Positions 44,634-57,132 of a stretch of DNA of 64,000 nt are shown here, piece after piece. The stretch lies in contig NZ_PVWN01000008.1 of assembly GCF_003003885.1 (NCBI RefSeq), positions 1 through 64,000 of the forward strand, read 5' to 3'. Position 1 is the first letter of the stretch. Every line of letters starts with the position of its first letter. The DNA comes from Chlorogloea sp. CCALA 695. Its GTDB lineage: Bacteria; Cyanobacteriota; Cyanobacteriia; Cyanobacteriales; Chroococcidiopsidaceae. The notes under the pieces are model-generated. The model was not told the origin of the DNA. It ran no database searches and was given only the letters and a program-made list of their open reading frames with translations. The position numbers and the translations under genes are program-made.

Positions 44634-45449
44634 ATGACTGCCCATTCACTCCTCTTTGGCAAGCGATTAAGAGCCTTCGTAAAAGGCAATCCTGGTTGTG
44701 TCGATGGTGGTAGCAAATGGTCTAAAGGAGTGACTTCTATAGTCCGCGTTGCTACTAGCGGGGTGGAATCAAAAACTGAATCATTGCCTTCTGGACGGAG
44801 ATTATTTAAAAATCTTTACCTATGGTTGCGCTTAAACAAAGAGTTTAATAAGCGACTATTTGATATTGTATTTTCGCTGTTTGTGTTGATTGGATTTTCT
44901 CCATTGTACTTATTGCTAGTTTCGTTAATTGCCCTAAGTTCAAAAGGACCAATTTTCTATATGCAAAAACGAGTGGGTAAAAATTACAAACTTTTTACTT
45001 GCATTAAGTTTCGCACTATGGTCACTAATGCCGATGAGGTGTTGCTAGATTTAATGGATTCTCCGGTATTTCGTCAGGAGTTTGAAAACAACTTCAAGCT
45101 AAAAAAAGACCCTAGAATAACAAGGATTGGCAGATTTTTACGATTGACTAGCCTTGATGAATTTCCGCAATTTTGGAATGTTTTGCTAGGAGATATGAGT
45201 GTAGTAGGCCCACGCCCTTTAGTAGTTGAAGAATTACCTAAGTATGGGGGGTATATCGATAAGGTTTTAACTATAAAACCTGGGATTACAGGATTGTGGC
45301 AAGTGTCAGGAAGGAATGACATCCCCTACAGTCGCCGCATTCAAATTGACCTTTACTACGCAAAAAATCATAATTTTTGGTTAGATATATGGATAATTAT
45401 CAAAACAATTGGAGTTGTACTTGTCCCCAAAAATAATGGCGCTTACTAA
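44634..45449 (+). CDS. Bacterial sugar transferase, second copy
   Basis: Polyprenyl-phosphate sugar-1-phosphate transferase, 271 residues from the second ATG at 44634 (AAGGAG four bases upstream; ATG 44631 is too close to it). The hydrophobic segment LFDIVFSLFVLIGFSPLYLLLVSLIAL precedes the catalytic domain with KGPIFYMQKRVGKNYKLFTCIKFRTM, RLTSLDEFPQFWNVLLGDMSVVGPRP and KPGITGLWQVSGRN. The C-terminus ends VPKNNGAY, usual for the WbaP/exopolysaccharide type. It may initiate the fucose-containing polymer whose precursor is made by gmd and fcl next door. Confidence 0.93.
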   Translation: MTAHSLLFGKRLRAFVKGNPGCVDGGSKWSKGVTSIVRVATSGVESKTESLPSGRRLFKNLYLWLRLNKEFNKRLFDIVFSLFVLIGFSPLYLLLVSLIALSSKGPIFYMQKRVGKNYKLFTCIKFRTMVTNADEVLLDLMDSPVFRQEFENNFKLKKDPRITRIGRFLRLTSLDEFPQFWNVLLGDMSVVGPRPLVVEELPKYGGYIDKVLTIKPGITGLWQVSGRNDIPYSRRIQIDLYYAKNHNFWLDIWIIIKTIGVVLVPKNNGAY

Positions 45450-45572
45450 AGCAATATTATTGTAGAGGTTCGATGCTTGAAAATTGTAGCTCGAACCTTA
45501 ATTTTTCAGAGAAAACTTGAAATAAAAAACTACATTTAATAAATCTTTCAATTAATATTTAGAATTTAAATT

Positions 45573-45621
45573 AATTTATTACTGAACCAAGAAAAATAAT
45601 TTGTTGGTTCAGTAATAAATT
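45573..45621. repeat. Perfect 18-base inverted repeat upstream of gmd
   Basis: AATTTATTACTGAACCAA (45573-45590) and TTGGTTCAGTAATAAATT (45604-45621) are exact complements around a 13-base spacer. It lies 123 bases after the sugar transferase stop and 129 bases before gmd. It might be a terminator, a leader structure or a small mobile-element end pair. Confidence 0.9.
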
Positions 45622-45750
45622 TTAAGGGTAATAACAAACATAAGTTAAATCCTAATTAAATTTATTTAACACCAATCGTTGGAAAAATCTCGCTCATCTG
45701 GTAACTTATATCAGATGAGTATTTACTTGAGATCACCCCAAAGGACTAGC

Positions 45751-46821
45751 ATGAGTGAAGGCAAACGAGCGCTGATTACAGGAATTACCGGACAAGATGG
45801 TTCTTATCTGGCGGAACTTCTACTAGAAAAAGGTTATGAAGTACACGGTATTATTCGCCGCACTTCAACATTTAATACCGATCGCATCGACCATATGTAT
45901 GAAGATCCTCACAAAAAAGGGGCGCGGTTATTTTTACACTACGGCGACTTGACGGACGGTGCAACTCTAAGAAGAATTTTAGAAGACGTTAAACCTATAG
46001 AAATTTATAACTTAGGCGCTCAGTCTCACGTTCGAGTCAGCTTTGATTCGCCAGAGTATACGGTTGATACAGTGGGGATGGGAACGCTACGTTTATTAGA
46101 AGCAATTAGAGATTATCAACAGCGTACAGGGATTGAAGTCCGGTTTTATCAAGCGGGTTCATCAGAAATGTATGGTTTAGTGCAACAAGTACCCCAAAAA
46201 GAAACAACACCCTTTTACCCGCGAAGTCCTTACGCCTGTGCTAAAGTCTACGCCCACTGGCAAACCATCAATTACCGCGAATCTTACGATTTGTTTGCCT
46301 GTAACGGGATTTTATTTAATCACGAATCGCCCCGCCGAGGAGAAACTTTTGTCACGCGCAAAATTACGAGAGCGATCGCCCGTATTGTCACGGGAAAGCA
46401 GAAAAAAACCTATTTAGGAAACCTCGACGCTAAACGGGATTGGGGCTACGCCAAAGACTACGTTAAAGCTATGTGGCTGATGTTGCAGCAAGACAAACCC
46501 GATGATTACGTAATTGCTACAGGGGAAACCCACAGCGTTCAGGAATTTCTCGATTTAGCTTTTAGCCATGTCAATCTTGATTGGCACGACTATGTAGACT
46601 TTGACGAGCGCTACTTGCGTCCAGCAGAAGTAGAATTATTAATTGGCGATCCAAGTAAGGCAAAGCAATGTTTAGGTTGGGAACCTACCGTTACGTTTAA
46701 GGAGTTAGTCGCAATTATGGTAGAAGCTGACTTACAAGCTTTGAATTATAGTAGCGCTGACGGTACTCATGACATGAAGGATTTAGCGACAACTCGGCAG
46801 CAGACTGGCAACCACTTTTAA
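45751..46821 (+). CDS. gmd: GDP-mannose 4,6-dehydratase
   Basis: First step from GDP-mannose to GDP-L-fucose. NADP-binding [20 protein letters not shown] at the N-terminus, [15 protein letters not shown], the active site [18 protein letters not shown] (YxxxK) and [16 protein letters not shown]. From the ATG at 45751, preceded by AAGGA, it has 356 residues; a longer frame from 45679 adds 24 residues without homology. Next to fcl with 22 bases between, clearly one operon. Confidence 0.96.
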   Translation: MSEGKRALITGITGQDGSYLAELLLEKGYEVHGIIRRTSTFNTDRIDHMYEDPHKKGARLFLHYGDLTDGATLRRILEDVKPIEIYNLGAQSHVRVSFDSPEYTVDTVGMGTLRLLEAIRDYQQRTGIEVRFYQAGSSEMYGLVQQVPQKETTPFYPRSPYACAKVYAHWQTINYRESYDLFACNGILFNHESPRRGETFVTRKITRAIARIVTGKQKKTYLGNLDAKRDWGYAKDYVKAMWLMLQQDKPDDYVIATGETHSVQEFLDLAFSHVNLDWHDYVDFDERYLRPAEVELLIGDPSKAKQCLGWEPTVTFKELVAIMVEADLQALNYSSADGTHDMKDLATTRQQTGNHF

Positions 46822-46843
46822 CTTATATAAAAGCAATAAAATT

Positions 46844-47788
46844 ATGACCGTTTTAGACTTAAAAAACAAACGGATTCTTGTTACTGGTGGGGCGGGATTT
46901 TTAGGTCGTCAAGTAGTTGAGCAACTGGGCGTTGCTGGGGCAGACCCTAATAAAATTACTGTAGTAAGATCTAGCGATCGCGACTTGCGAACTTTAGAAA
47001 ACTGTCAGCGTGTTATCGAGCATCAAGACATAATAATTCACCTAGCGGCCCACGTGGGCGGCATTGGTTTAAATCAAGTCAAACCTGGGGAATTATTTTA
47101 CGACAATCTCATGATGGGCGCACAACTAATTCACTGTGCCTATCAAGCAGGAATTGAAAAATTTGTCTGTGTCGGTACAATCTGCGCCTATCCAAAATTT
47201 ACTCCTGTACCTTTTAAGGAAGATGACCTCTGGAATGGCTACCCAGAAGAAACTAATGCGCCCTATGGCATTGCTAAAAAAGCCCTATTAGTACAACTCC
47301 AAGCTTATCGGCAGCAGTATGATTTTAATGGCATTTATTTATTGCCTGTAAATTTGTACGGTCCTGAAGATAATTTTAATCCCGATAGTTCCCACGTAAT
47401 TCCAGCTTTAATTCGTAAAGTCCACGAAGCGCAGCAACGGGGAGATCGGCAACTTCCCGTTTGGGGGGATGGCAGTCCTACTCGTGAATTTCTTTACTCC
47501 CAAGACGCGGCACGAGGAATTGTGATGGCGACCGTTGCCTATAATGAAGCGGAGCCTGTCAATTTGGGAACGGGTTATGAGATTTCTATTGGCGACTTAA
47601 TTAGCTTAATTTGTCAGTTGATGGAGTTTGAGGGCGAAATTGTCTATCAAACAGGTAAACCTAATGGTCAACCGCGCCGTTGCTTGGATACGAATAGAGC
47701 AAAGCAGGCTTTTGACTTTACAGCCCAAATAGATTTTAAACAAGGGCTAAGTAATACGATCGCTTGGTATCGCCAGCACTCTACTTAA
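46844..47788 (+). CDS. fcl: GDP-L-fucose synthase
   Basis: 3,5-epimerase/4-reductase that completes GDP-L-fucose from the Gmd product. NADP motif [15 protein letters not shown], then [27 protein letters not shown], catalytic GTICAYP and YGIAKKALL (YxxxK), and the family [10 protein letters not shown]. 314 residues. It follows gmd by 22 bases. The pair suggests fucose or a related deoxysugar in the surface polysaccharide. Confidence 0.96.
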   Translation: MTVLDLKNKRILVTGGAGFLGRQVVEQLGVAGADPNKITVVRSSDRDLRTLENCQRVIEHQDIIIHLAAHVGGIGLNQVKPGELFYDNLMMGAQLIHCAYQAGIEKFVCVGTICAYPKFTPVPFKEDDLWNGYPEETNAPYGIAKKALLVQLQAYRQQYDFNGIYLLPVNLYGPEDNFNPDSSHVIPALIRKVHEAQQRGDRQLPVWGDGSPTREFLYSQDAARGIVMATVAYNEAEPVNLGTGYEISIGDLISLICQLMEFEGEIVYQTGKPNGQPRRCLDTNRAKQAFDFTAQIDFKQGLSNTIAWYRQHST

Positions 47789-47798
47789 AATTGTAGGG

Positions 47799-48413
47799 AT
47801 GCGTTTTAGGCGCGTCTCTACTCCCCAATACCGGCAATTGATTATTACTATTAATCCTCCAACAAGCAAAAATCAATTAAGGCGATTACTTTTGCAGCAG
47901 CGCCAACAGTTGCCACCTTCCCAATGGCAAGAAAAAAGTAGCCACATTTGCGCCTTATTGCAATCATCGGCTATATTTGTTAACGCGAAAACTATTGCCG
48001 CTTATTTTAGTTTTCGCTTTGAACCAGATTTGAGTTGTTTATTTACTACTAAACATAATTGGGGGTTTTCACGCTGCGTTAATAAATCGTTGATTTGGCA
48101 CTCTTGGGCATGGCAACAACCTTTACAAACCAACTTTTACGGCATTCTAGAACCTTTACCTACGGCTCCTCTTTTACAACCGAAAGATGTAGATTTAATT
48201 ATTGTTCCGGCGGTGGGTTGTGACGCGCTAGGCTACCGTTTAGGCTACGGGGGCGGTTATTATGACCGCTTACTTAGTTCTCCCCTCTGGACTACTATAC
48301 CCACTATAGGAGTAGTCTTTGATTTTGCTTTTATACCCCAGTTGCCAATTAATTGTTGGGATCAAAAACTGCACGGCATTTGTACAGAGAAAGAGTTGAT
48401 AATCCTAAATTAA
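47799..48413 (+). CDS. 5-formyltetrahydrofolate cyclo-ligase
   Basis: Converts 5-formyl-THF to 5,10-methenyl-THF, clearing an inhibitor of one-carbon metabolism. Family motifs are KNQLRRLLLQQRQQL (N-terminal basic helix), IIVPAVGCDALGYRLGYGGGYYDRLL (ATP/folate-binding) and HGICTEKELI. The ATG at 47799 lies in a repeat-like stretch (GTAGGGATGCGTTTTAGG, GCGTCTCTAC), so a TTG at 47838 just before the conserved part may be the true start. Ten bases after fcl. Confidence 0.9.
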   Translation: MRFRRVSTPQYRQLIITINPPTSKNQLRRLLLQQRQQLPPSQWQEKSSHICALLQSSAIFVNAKTIAAYFSFRFEPDLSCLFTTKHNWGFSRCVNKSLIWHSWAWQQPLQTNFYGILEPLPTAPLLQPKDVDLIIVPAVGCDALGYRLGYGGGYYDRLLSSPLWTTIPTIGVVFDFAFIPQLPINCWDQKLHGICTEKELIILN

Positions 48414-48640
48414 TTTTTAATTCAAGCCGCGCAAAGGAGAATTCTCCTCTGCGCCCTAACCACCTACCTTTAGCAAGCATTTAGTTAGATCAATATAATT
48501 CCATAGTACGACACTTAATGTAAATAAGTCAAGCATTTTTAAAAAATAAACTGATAGTTTGTAGAGCAAAATAAGGGAGAGACAAAGAGATTTTTAATTA
48601 AATAGAAATAATAAACTTAGTTAAATAGATAGGTAAAGAA

Positions 48641-49492
48641 ATGAAAGTAAAAAATACAACTTATAGACCAAACCGATGGTGGAAGAACGCGTTTAAGTAT
48701 GGAGTATTGGGATCTGGCGCAATGTTGATGTTATTGCCGTTGTTGTGGCTAGTAAGTACATCATTAAAATCGCCGACTGAAGATATATTTCAATTTCCAC
48801 CACAGTTGTTGCCAAGCCAGCCGACAGTAGATAATTACATTCGAGTATGGCAAACAAACCCCTTTGGCACGTATTTATTTAACAGTAGTGCGATCGCCGT
48901 ATTAAGCGTAGGATTGAACTTATTATTTTGCGCTTTAGCGGCTTATCCCTTGGCAAGGTTAGATTTTCGGGGAAAAGAAGTAATTTTTAGCTTAGTTGTT
49001 TCCACAATTATGATTCCCTTTCAAATCGTCATGATTCCCTTGTACATACTCACAGTCCAGCTAGGAATCAGAAATACTTATATAGGAATTATTTTCCCGG
49101 CGATTTCTTCAGCCTTTGGCATATTTTTACTGCGACAAGCCTTTGCCGCCGTACCCAAAGAAATGGAAGAAGCCGCCCGTATGGATGGATGTACGGAATT
49201 AGGGTTGTGGTGGCACATAATGCTACCTGCTATTCGCCCCGCCTTAATGACGTTGGCAATTTTTGTATTTATCGGCTCTTGGAGCGATTTTTTGTGGCCT
49301 TTAATAGTTTTAGATCGCCCCGAATTGTACACATTGCCCTTGGGAGTAGCTAATTTAGCGGGGACATTTTCTTTAGACTGGCGATTAATTGCTGCCGGAT
49401 CGGTAATTTCTATTGCTCCGGTGTTAGGACTATTTTTGTTTTTACAGCGTTATATAGTGCCAACGGAGGCTGGGAGCGGGGTCAAAGGGTAA
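48641..49492 (+). CDS. Carbohydrate ABC transporter permease (MalG type)
   Basis: Inner-membrane permease of a sugar or compatible-solute importer, 283 residues and six helices. The ABC-interaction (EAA) loop is EEAARMDGCTELGLWWHIMLPAIRPAL. The C-terminal hydrophilic end is VPTEAGSGVKG, as in MalG-like proteins. The binding protein, second permease and ATPase are not adjacent, which is common in cyanobacteria where these genes are scattered. The substrate cannot be told. Confidence 0.92.
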   Translation: MKVKNTTYRPNRWWKNAFKYGVLGSGAMLMLLPLLWLVSTSLKSPTEDIFQFPPQLLPSQPTVDNYIRVWQTNPFGTYLFNSSAIAVLSVGLNLLFCALAAYPLARLDFRGKEVIFSLVVSTIMIPFQIVMIPLYILTVQLGIRNTYIGIIFPAISSAFGIFLLRQAFAAVPKEMEEAARMDGCTELGLWWHIMLPAIRPALMTLAIFVFIGSWSDFLWPLIVLDRPELYTLPLGVANLAGTFSLDWRLIAAGSVISIAPVLGLFLFLQRYIVPTEAGSGVKG

Positions 49493-49589
49493 AAAATTGG
49501 CAGTTTTGACGGCAATACTCACTTAACTAAGTAATTGTTCTTAAATATTACTTTTACTGGTGCAAAGTGTAACGGAATGCAAAGTATAA

Positions 49590-51984
<2,395 letters not shown>

Positions 51985-52060
51985 TCAAGTTGCCCCGACT
52001 TGATCAAAACACTTGCATATTGTTGTCAGGTCTGGTAGATTAGTTATTGCCTCATAACTG

Positions 52061-52151
52061 GAGAGGTGGCTGAGTGGTCGAAAGCGACAGATTGCTAATC
52101 TGTTGTACGGCAGGTAACTCCGTACCGAGGGTTCGAATCCCTCCTTCTCCG
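52061..52151 (+). tRNA. trnS: tRNA-Ser (GCU)
   Basis: GGAGAGG acceptor arm pairs with CTTCTCC (one G-U) and G is the discriminator base. The D-arm is TGGCTGAGTGG. The anticodon loop is in CAGATTGCTAATCTG with anticodon GCT. A long variable arm (TGTACGGCAGGTAACTCCGTACC) typical of serine tRNA is formed, and the T-arm is GGGTTCGAATCCC. CCA is not encoded. Confidence 0.96.
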
Positions 52152-52251
52152 TTTTCCGAACAATGTTTTGGCTCTTTTGGTCTAAAATCAAATTCATTTG
52201 CAAATTGTGGAATGAATTGAATTTTTAGCAGTGAAGGAGTCGAATATTTTT

Positions 52252-53535
52252 ATGGTTAATAAATTTGCGATCGCTTTAGCAATAGCAAGTGGGCTACTAG
52301 CGGTCGGTTGTCAACCTACTACTCCCACAGGAGAAACTAGCCCCACGCCCTCAACTTCAACTAATAATGAGGGACTAAAAATTGGCTCCCTACTACCCCT
52401 AACAGGAGATTTAGCTACTATTGGGCAGCAAATGGCGGGGGCTGTACCGTTATTAGTAGAACAAGTTAATGCCTGTGGGGGTGTAAACGGGCAAAATGTT
52501 ACCCTAATATCCCAAGACGATCAAACTGACCCCGTAGCTGGCACTACAGCAATGACTAAGCTTGCCGAAGTAGATCAAGTGGCAGGAGTCGTTGGTTCTT
52601 ACGCTAGTAGCGTTTCTGGTGCTGCCATCGGGGTAGCAGCGCGTAACAAAGTTGTCTTAATTTCTCCTGGTAGCACTAGCCCAGTATTTACCGAACGAGC
52701 CAAAAAAGGCGAACTTAAGGGATTTTGGGCGCGGACTGCACCCCCAGATACTTACCAAGCCTTAGCCTTAGCTCAATTGGCAAAGGAAAAAGGTTTTAAA
52801 CGGGTATCAACGGTAGCTATCAATAATGACTATGGCGTTGGGTTTGAAAAAGCTTTTATTAGTGCTTTCAAAAAATTGGGTGGAACGATAGTTAATGAAG
52901 CTAAACCCACTCGTTACGACCCCAAAGCAACTACTTTTGATACTGAATCGGCGGCGGCTTTTGCCAATAAACCCGATGCGGTTGTTGCCATACTTTACGA
53001 AGAAACTGGTAGCTTGCTACTCAAATCTGCTTACCAGCAAGGAGTCAGCCAAGGCATCCAAATTATGCTCACCGACGGCGTGAAGTCCGCAGGTTTTCCG
53101 GGGAAAGTTGGTAAATCTAGCGATGGTAAATTTATTATTGGCGGCGCAATTGGAACTGTACCCGGTGCAGATGGCAAAGCTTTACAAGCGCTTACGAAGC
53201 TGTGGCAAACTAAAAAAAATCAACCACCAGGAGAGTATGTACCCCACTCTTGGGATGCAGCAGCGCTTTTAACTCTAGCCGCCGAAGCTGCTAAAGCTAA
53301 TACAGGGGTTGGTGTGCAAAGTAAAATTCGTGAAGTTGCGAATGCTCCAGGGACAGAAGTATCAGACGTTTGCGAAGGGTTGAAGTTATTAAAATCCGGT
53401 CAAGATATCAATTATCAAGGAGCAAGTGGCAACGTAGATATTGATGAAAACGGCGATGTCTTGGGCGTTTACGATGTGTGGACGGTAACTAATGATGGCA
53501 AGTTATCAGTTACGAGTCAAGTTAGCCCGAAATAG
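52252..53535 (+). CDS. LivJ-like periplasmic binding lipoprotein (type I ABC substrate-binding)
   Basis: Solute-binding protein of a branched-chain amino-acid, urea or amide ABC importer. From the ATG at 52252, the N-terminus VNKFAIALAIASGLLAVGCQ has a lipobox (LAVGC). A Thr/Ser/Pro-rich linker follows. The mature domain has KIGSLLPLTGDLATIGQQM and the two-lobe Peripla_BP_6 fold with GVVGSYASSVSGAAIGVAARNKV. 427 residues. A GTG at 52231 would add seven residues that would not suit a signal peptide. No transporter genes are adjacent. Confidence 0.93.
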   Translation: MVNKFAIALAIASGLLAVGCQPTTPTGETSPTPSTSTNNEGLKIGSLLPLTGDLATIGQQMAGAVPLLVEQVNACGGVNGQNVTLISQDDQTDPVAGTTAMTKLAEVDQVAGVVGSYASSVSGAAIGVAARNKVVLISPGSTSPVFTERAKKGELKGFWARTAPPDTYQALALAQLAKEKGFKRVSTVAINNDYGVGFEKAFISAFKKLGGTIVNEAKPTRYDPKATTFDTESAAAFANKPDAVVAILYEETGSLLLKSAYQQGVSQGIQIMLTDGVKSAGFPGKVGKSSDGKFIIGGAIGTVPGADGKALQALTKLWQTKKNQPPGEYVPHSWDAAALLTLAAEAAKANTGVGVQSKIREVANAPGTEVSDVCEGLKLLKSGQDINYQGASGNVDIDENGDVLGVYDVWTVTNDGKLSVTSQVSPK

Positions 53536-53548
53536 TCAGCATTAATTC

Positions 53549-53576
53549 TAGGGACACGCAAATAATTGTGTCCCTA
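53549..53576. terminator. Palindrome with GGGACAC arms between convergent genes
   Basis: TAGGGACAC (53549-53557) and GTGTCCCTA (53568-53576) pair over nine bases with a ten-base loop. It lies between the stop codons of the convergent binding-protein gene and the outer-membrane protein gene, so it probably ends both transcripts. Its core matches the hflX terminator at 11708-11730. Confidence 0.62.
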
Positions 53577-53584
53577 CCGACTAA

Positions 53585-54496
53585 TTAAAGTCCGAAGCCG
53601 CCAAAGTTATAACCAACTCCCACCGATAGCCCAATATCAGTTTCGTCAGCAATCCCGACGTTCAGCCCAGCATTAGCCGTAAACTGACTGCTTAAGGGGA
53701 CATCTATACCACCTGTTAGCAATAAACCAATGTCATCATCCTCGGCGGTGGAGATCGTTACGCCAGCACCGATGTAGGGGGCGATCCGTAAAGATTCTTC
53801 CAAAGCCTCTGCACGGCGGATAGAAAACTCGTAAGTAACAGGAAGAAGGATTATAGGATCGTCACCTAAAATCACGCCGGGACGCAAAGCCAAGGAGTTT
53901 GTCAAACCAATTTTGCTGATAATCATCAAGTTTCCATCACCTAAGACCGTATCACCGCTTAAACCAACGTTTACGCCTAGTCCTACATAACTAGAGCCGC
54001 CGCGAGTTCTCCTACCTGGAGCTACCGGGAGTTGAGCGACTTCTGGCGAATCGGTCAAATTCTCCAATTGGTTAACAATAGAGGGTTGCTTGCTCAAATT
54101 ATTAGCATCAGTGGCAGTAGTGCCAGGAATTGGAGCCGGAGTTACATTTTGTTCTAAAGCCGGAGCGGTTTGTTGTAATTGGTCTAAGTTCTCTGGATTA
54201 GCCGCAACGGTTTGAGAACTTGGGAGAGGATTATTTGTGACTGCGGCAGAATTATTCGGCTCAAGAAAAGCTGTTTGGTATTGGGAAGCATCTAAAAAAG
54301 CTGCCGCAGGAATTTGCGTACTACTGATAGAAAACTGCACAGTGTTCTCTGGTAGTTGGGCAGAGGTTTCTACACTATTATTTGTGGTTTGAGCTTGAAC
54401 TGTAGATAAGCTCGTGTTAATAACAGCAATCCCCGCCGCTAGGGGCGCTACCACTAATAGATTTAATCCAAATTTGAGTTTATTGAAGTTAATCAT
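53585..54496 (-). CDS. Secreted protein with a probable outer-membrane beta-barrel C-terminus
   Basis: 303 residues. The N-terminus has a signal peptide (KFGLNLLVVAPLAAGIAVI, cleavage likely after VQA). About 40-145 is low-complexity, rich in Q, N, P, T. About 150-303 has alternating hydrophobic strands and glycine turns (SYVGLGVNVGLSG, SLRIAPYIGAGVTIS, SQFTANAGLNVGIAD, IGLSVGVGYNFGGF), suggesting a small beta-barrel. The family is not recognised. It is placed in the outer membrane by inference only. Single gene. Confidence 0.72.
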   Translation of the reverse strand: MINFNKLKFGLNLLVVAPLAAGIAVINTSLSTVQAQTTNNSVETSAQLPENTVQFSISSTQIPAAAFLDASQYQTAFLEPNNSAAVTNNPLPSSQTVAANPENLDQLQQTAPALEQNVTPAPIPGTTATDANNLSKQPSIVNQLENLTDSPEVAQLPVAPGRRTRGGSSYVGLGVNVGLSGDTVLGDGNLMIISKIGLTNSLALRPGVILGDDPIILLPVTYEFSIRRAEALEESLRIAPYIGAGVTISTAEDDDIGLLLTGGIDVPLSSQFTANAGLNVGIADETDIGLSVGVGYNFGGFGL

Positions 54497-54681
54497 ACGT
54501 TTCTACTCACACACTTTTGTTAAAAACTTAGCATAGGCCATGCTTTTGTTAATCGCTAAGAAGGCAGATATCAAGGATTGGACTGAGCAAAGGGCAGCTA
54601 GAACGGACTAGAAAATTACTAACAGGTTTTAAAAGCTCAATAAGCGCAAAAATTTCCGGTTTTGTACTCATTAAAGTAAGT

Positions 54682-56871
54682 TTATTTGGGATTCGGGCTA
54701 GGTTTCTCTCCTACACCTGCCGATTGCAATGCCATCTGCATAAATAGCTTTTGCGAGTTAGTTTGAGGAACCGCCACGTCATCTAAAGTAGCGCCGCGCT
54801 TTTTATAACTACCATCAGACTGCAATTCCCAAGCTTGGCAGTTGTCGGCTAAAGTGATGCCAAGAATTTCCTCTAAGTCTTTAGCCAAATCAGGATCTCG
54901 CACGGGGGTAATTGCTTCTACTCGGCGATCTAAATTGCGTGGCATCCAATCGGCGCTACCAATATAAATTTCTTCTTCGCCTTGATTGTGAAAATAGTAA
55001 ATCCGAGAGTGTTCCAAAAATCGCCCGACTACACTAATAACGCGGATATTTTCGCTAATTCCTGGGATTTGGGGACGTAAAGAACACATACCGCGTATAA
55101 TTAAGTCAATTTGCACCCCAGCGCGGGAAGCTTCGTAAAGCGTAGCAATAATTTGTGGATCGACAAGGGAGTTCATTTTGGCAATAATCCGCCCTGGAAT
55201 ACTACTACTTTGGGTTTGTTCCATTTCCCGACGAATTAAAGCTAAAGTGCGATCGCGCATATTTACCGGAGCTACCAATAACTGCCGATAAGAGCGCTGC
55301 CTAGAGTAGCCTGTAAGGTAATTGAACAAATCTGTCAAATCTGCCGCCAAATCTTCTCGACAGCTAAATAAGCCCAAATCTGTATAGAGTCTAGCGGTTT
55401 TAGGGTTGTAGTTACCCGTACCGATATGAGCATAACGCCGAATGCGATCGCCTTCCTGGCGCACTACCATTACTATTTTAGAGTGGGTTTTTAGTCCGCT
55501 TAATCCGTAAACTACATGAACTCCCACCCTTTCTAACCGCCGCGCCCAATAAATATTATTTTCTTCATCAAACCGAGCTTTTAACTCTACAAGCACCGCT
55601 ACTTGCTTGCCATTTTCCGCCGCCGCAATTAAAGCATTAACAATGGGCGAATCTCCTGAAGTGCGGTACAACGTCATTTTAATTGCCAGTACATCCGGGT
55701 CGCGCGAAGCATCGTTAATAAACCGTAGGACGGTAGAAGAAAAAGAATGATAAGGATGATGTACCAACAAATCTTGTTCGCGGATTGCCGCAAAAAAGTC
55801 AAAATTAGAGTCTGTAGAGGGGGAATTAAAAGAGCCTAACTTTTGCAAGCGGGGCGGAATTACAGATTTCCAGGGCGGATCTTTAAGTTCGGGCATTGGC
55901 AATGCCAAAAATGACATTAAGCTGCCCAAACCCAATAACCCATCGTTTTCATAAACATCGCTTTCCGCTAATTCTAGTTCTCGCATCAGCCGATGGCGAA
56001 CAATTTCGGGAGTTTGGGGTTGAATTTCTAAGCGGACTGCAACGCCACCTACGCGCCGTTTACGGAGTTCTTGCTCAATCGCTTCTAATAAGTCATCCGC
56101 CTCATCTTCTTCTAAATCCAGCGCACTATCGCGGGTAATCCGAAAAGGATAGTATTCTTGAATATTCATGCCCGGAAACAGCGATTCTAGATTGTGAGCG
56201 ATCGCTTGTTCTAAAGGTACACCCGCCCACTTTGCCGGAGATCCATTAGGTGTAAAGCTCAATTCTTCTGGTAGCGGCAAAAATCGCGGTAATACTCTTG
56301 GTACTTTTACCCTGGCAAATAATTCCTCATCGGTTTCTGGGTTTTTGACGACGACTGCTAGATTCAAGCTGAGATTAGAAATATGCGGAAATGGATGCCC
56401 TGGATCTACAGCTAAAGGCGTTAAAACTGGAAAAATTTGCTGCTCGAAGTAGGTTTGTAAATAACTACGCTGTTCTTGGTTGAGATCGATATAGTCAATA
56501 ATATGAATGCTAGCTTGGTTTAAAAGCGGTCTAATTATTTTTTCAAAGTGTTGGTGTTGTTTGGCAACTAAAGGGCGCAGATGTTGACTCACGGATTCTA
56601 ACTGCTCTTGAGCCGTCAACCCATCAGGACTTAATTTACTTACCTCTGCTTCTACTTGCTGCTTCAACGCTGCTACGCGCACCATAAAAAACTCGTCTAA
56701 GTTGGTGCTAAAAATTGCCAAAAACTTCAATCGTTCTAACAAAGGGGAGTTTTCGTTAGCAGCTTCTTGCAATACCCGATGATTAAACTCCAACCAGCTT
56801 AATTCGCGGTTAAAGTAATATTGCGGATCGTTGAGGTTAATTTCCAACGGAGTTTTTTTCGATCTAGGCAT
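54682..56871 (-). CDS. ppk1: Polyphosphate kinase 1
   Basis: Makes polyphosphate from ATP. 729 residues with the N-terminal FNRELSWLEFNHRVLQEA, the head domain, and the catalytic C-terminal half containing the phospho-histidine in LKTHSKIVMVVR and the second site RYAHIGTGNYNP. SADWMPRNLDRRVE follows near the C-terminus. All expected segments are present and the length is normal. It is a single gene; the nearest upstream gene on the strand is a small ORF at 56905. Confidence 0.97.
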   Translation of the reverse strand: MPRSKKTPLEINLNDPQYYFNRELSWLEFNHRVLQEAANENSPLLERLKFLAIFSTNLDEFFMVRVAALKQQVEAEVSKLSPDGLTAQEQLESVSQHLRPLVAKQHQHFEKIIRPLLNQASIHIIDYIDLNQEQRSYLQTYFEQQIFPVLTPLAVDPGHPFPHISNLSLNLAVVVKNPETDEELFARVKVPRVLPRFLPLPEELSFTPNGSPAKWAGVPLEQAIAHNLESLFPGMNIQEYYPFRITRDSALDLEEDEADDLLEAIEQELRKRRVGGVAVRLEIQPQTPEIVRHRLMRELELAESDVYENDGLLGLGSLMSFLALPMPELKDPPWKSVIPPRLQKLGSFNSPSTDSNFDFFAAIREQDLLVHHPYHSFSSTVLRFINDASRDPDVLAIKMTLYRTSGDSPIVNALIAAAENGKQVAVLVELKARFDEENNIYWARRLERVGVHVVYGLSGLKTHSKIVMVVRQEGDRIRRYAHIGTGNYNPKTARLYTDLGLFSCREDLAADLTDLFNYLTGYSRQRSYRQLLVAPVNMRDRTLALIRREMEQTQSSSIPGRIIAKMNSLVDPQIIATLYEASRAGVQIDLIIRGMCSLRPQIPGISENIRVISVVGRFLEHSRIYYFHNQGEEEIYIGSADWMPRNLDRRVEAITPVRDPDLAKDLEEILGITLADNCQAWELQSDGSYKKRGATLDDVAVPQTNSQKLFMQMALQSAGVGEKPSPNPK

Positions 56872-56904
56872 AGTTTTACTTGCTTGTAAAGCTGTAATCG
56901 TTGA

Positions 56905-57132
56905 CTAATTTTCCAACTTTGGCGTACCAAATTCTTTTTCTTCTATTCCGATCCACCACTGCCCTAAATTCATCAAATCTTGGTGAATTTCTGCAAGTTT
57001 TGTAGAGTATTCATCCGCAGAAATACTTGTTCTTGCTTCTTCGAGTTTCTTTAAACGCAATTGTACCAACAGCCAAGGCTTAGAAATGCTATCTGTTGCT
57101 TCTATATATTGTGCTAATTCGTTGCTATCCAT
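56905..57132 (-). CDS. Small hypothetical protein coupled to the FAD gene
   Basis: 75 residues from the ATG at 57132, which overlaps the last base of the FAD gene stop (TGATG), the layout of translational coupling. It is helical and charged (MDSNELAQYIEATDSIS, LRLKKLEEARTSISADEYSTKLAEIH) and ends GQWWIGIEEKEFG. I do not recognise the family. The coupling suggests it works with the FAD enzyme, perhaps as a stabiliser. Confidence 0.7.
   Translation of the reverse strand: MDSNELAQYIEATDSISKPWLLVQLRLKKLEEARTSISADEYSTKLAEIHQDLMNLGQWWIGIEEKEFGTPKLEN

Noticed and set aside
39198-48413. Horizontally acquired capsule island
   Set aside because: No integrase, tRNA junction or base-composition break is visible; core genes (pgsA, 5-formyl-THF cyclo-ligase) are interspersed.
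51985-52203. 72-residue minus-strand ORF
   Set aside because: It lies across the tRNA-Ser gene.
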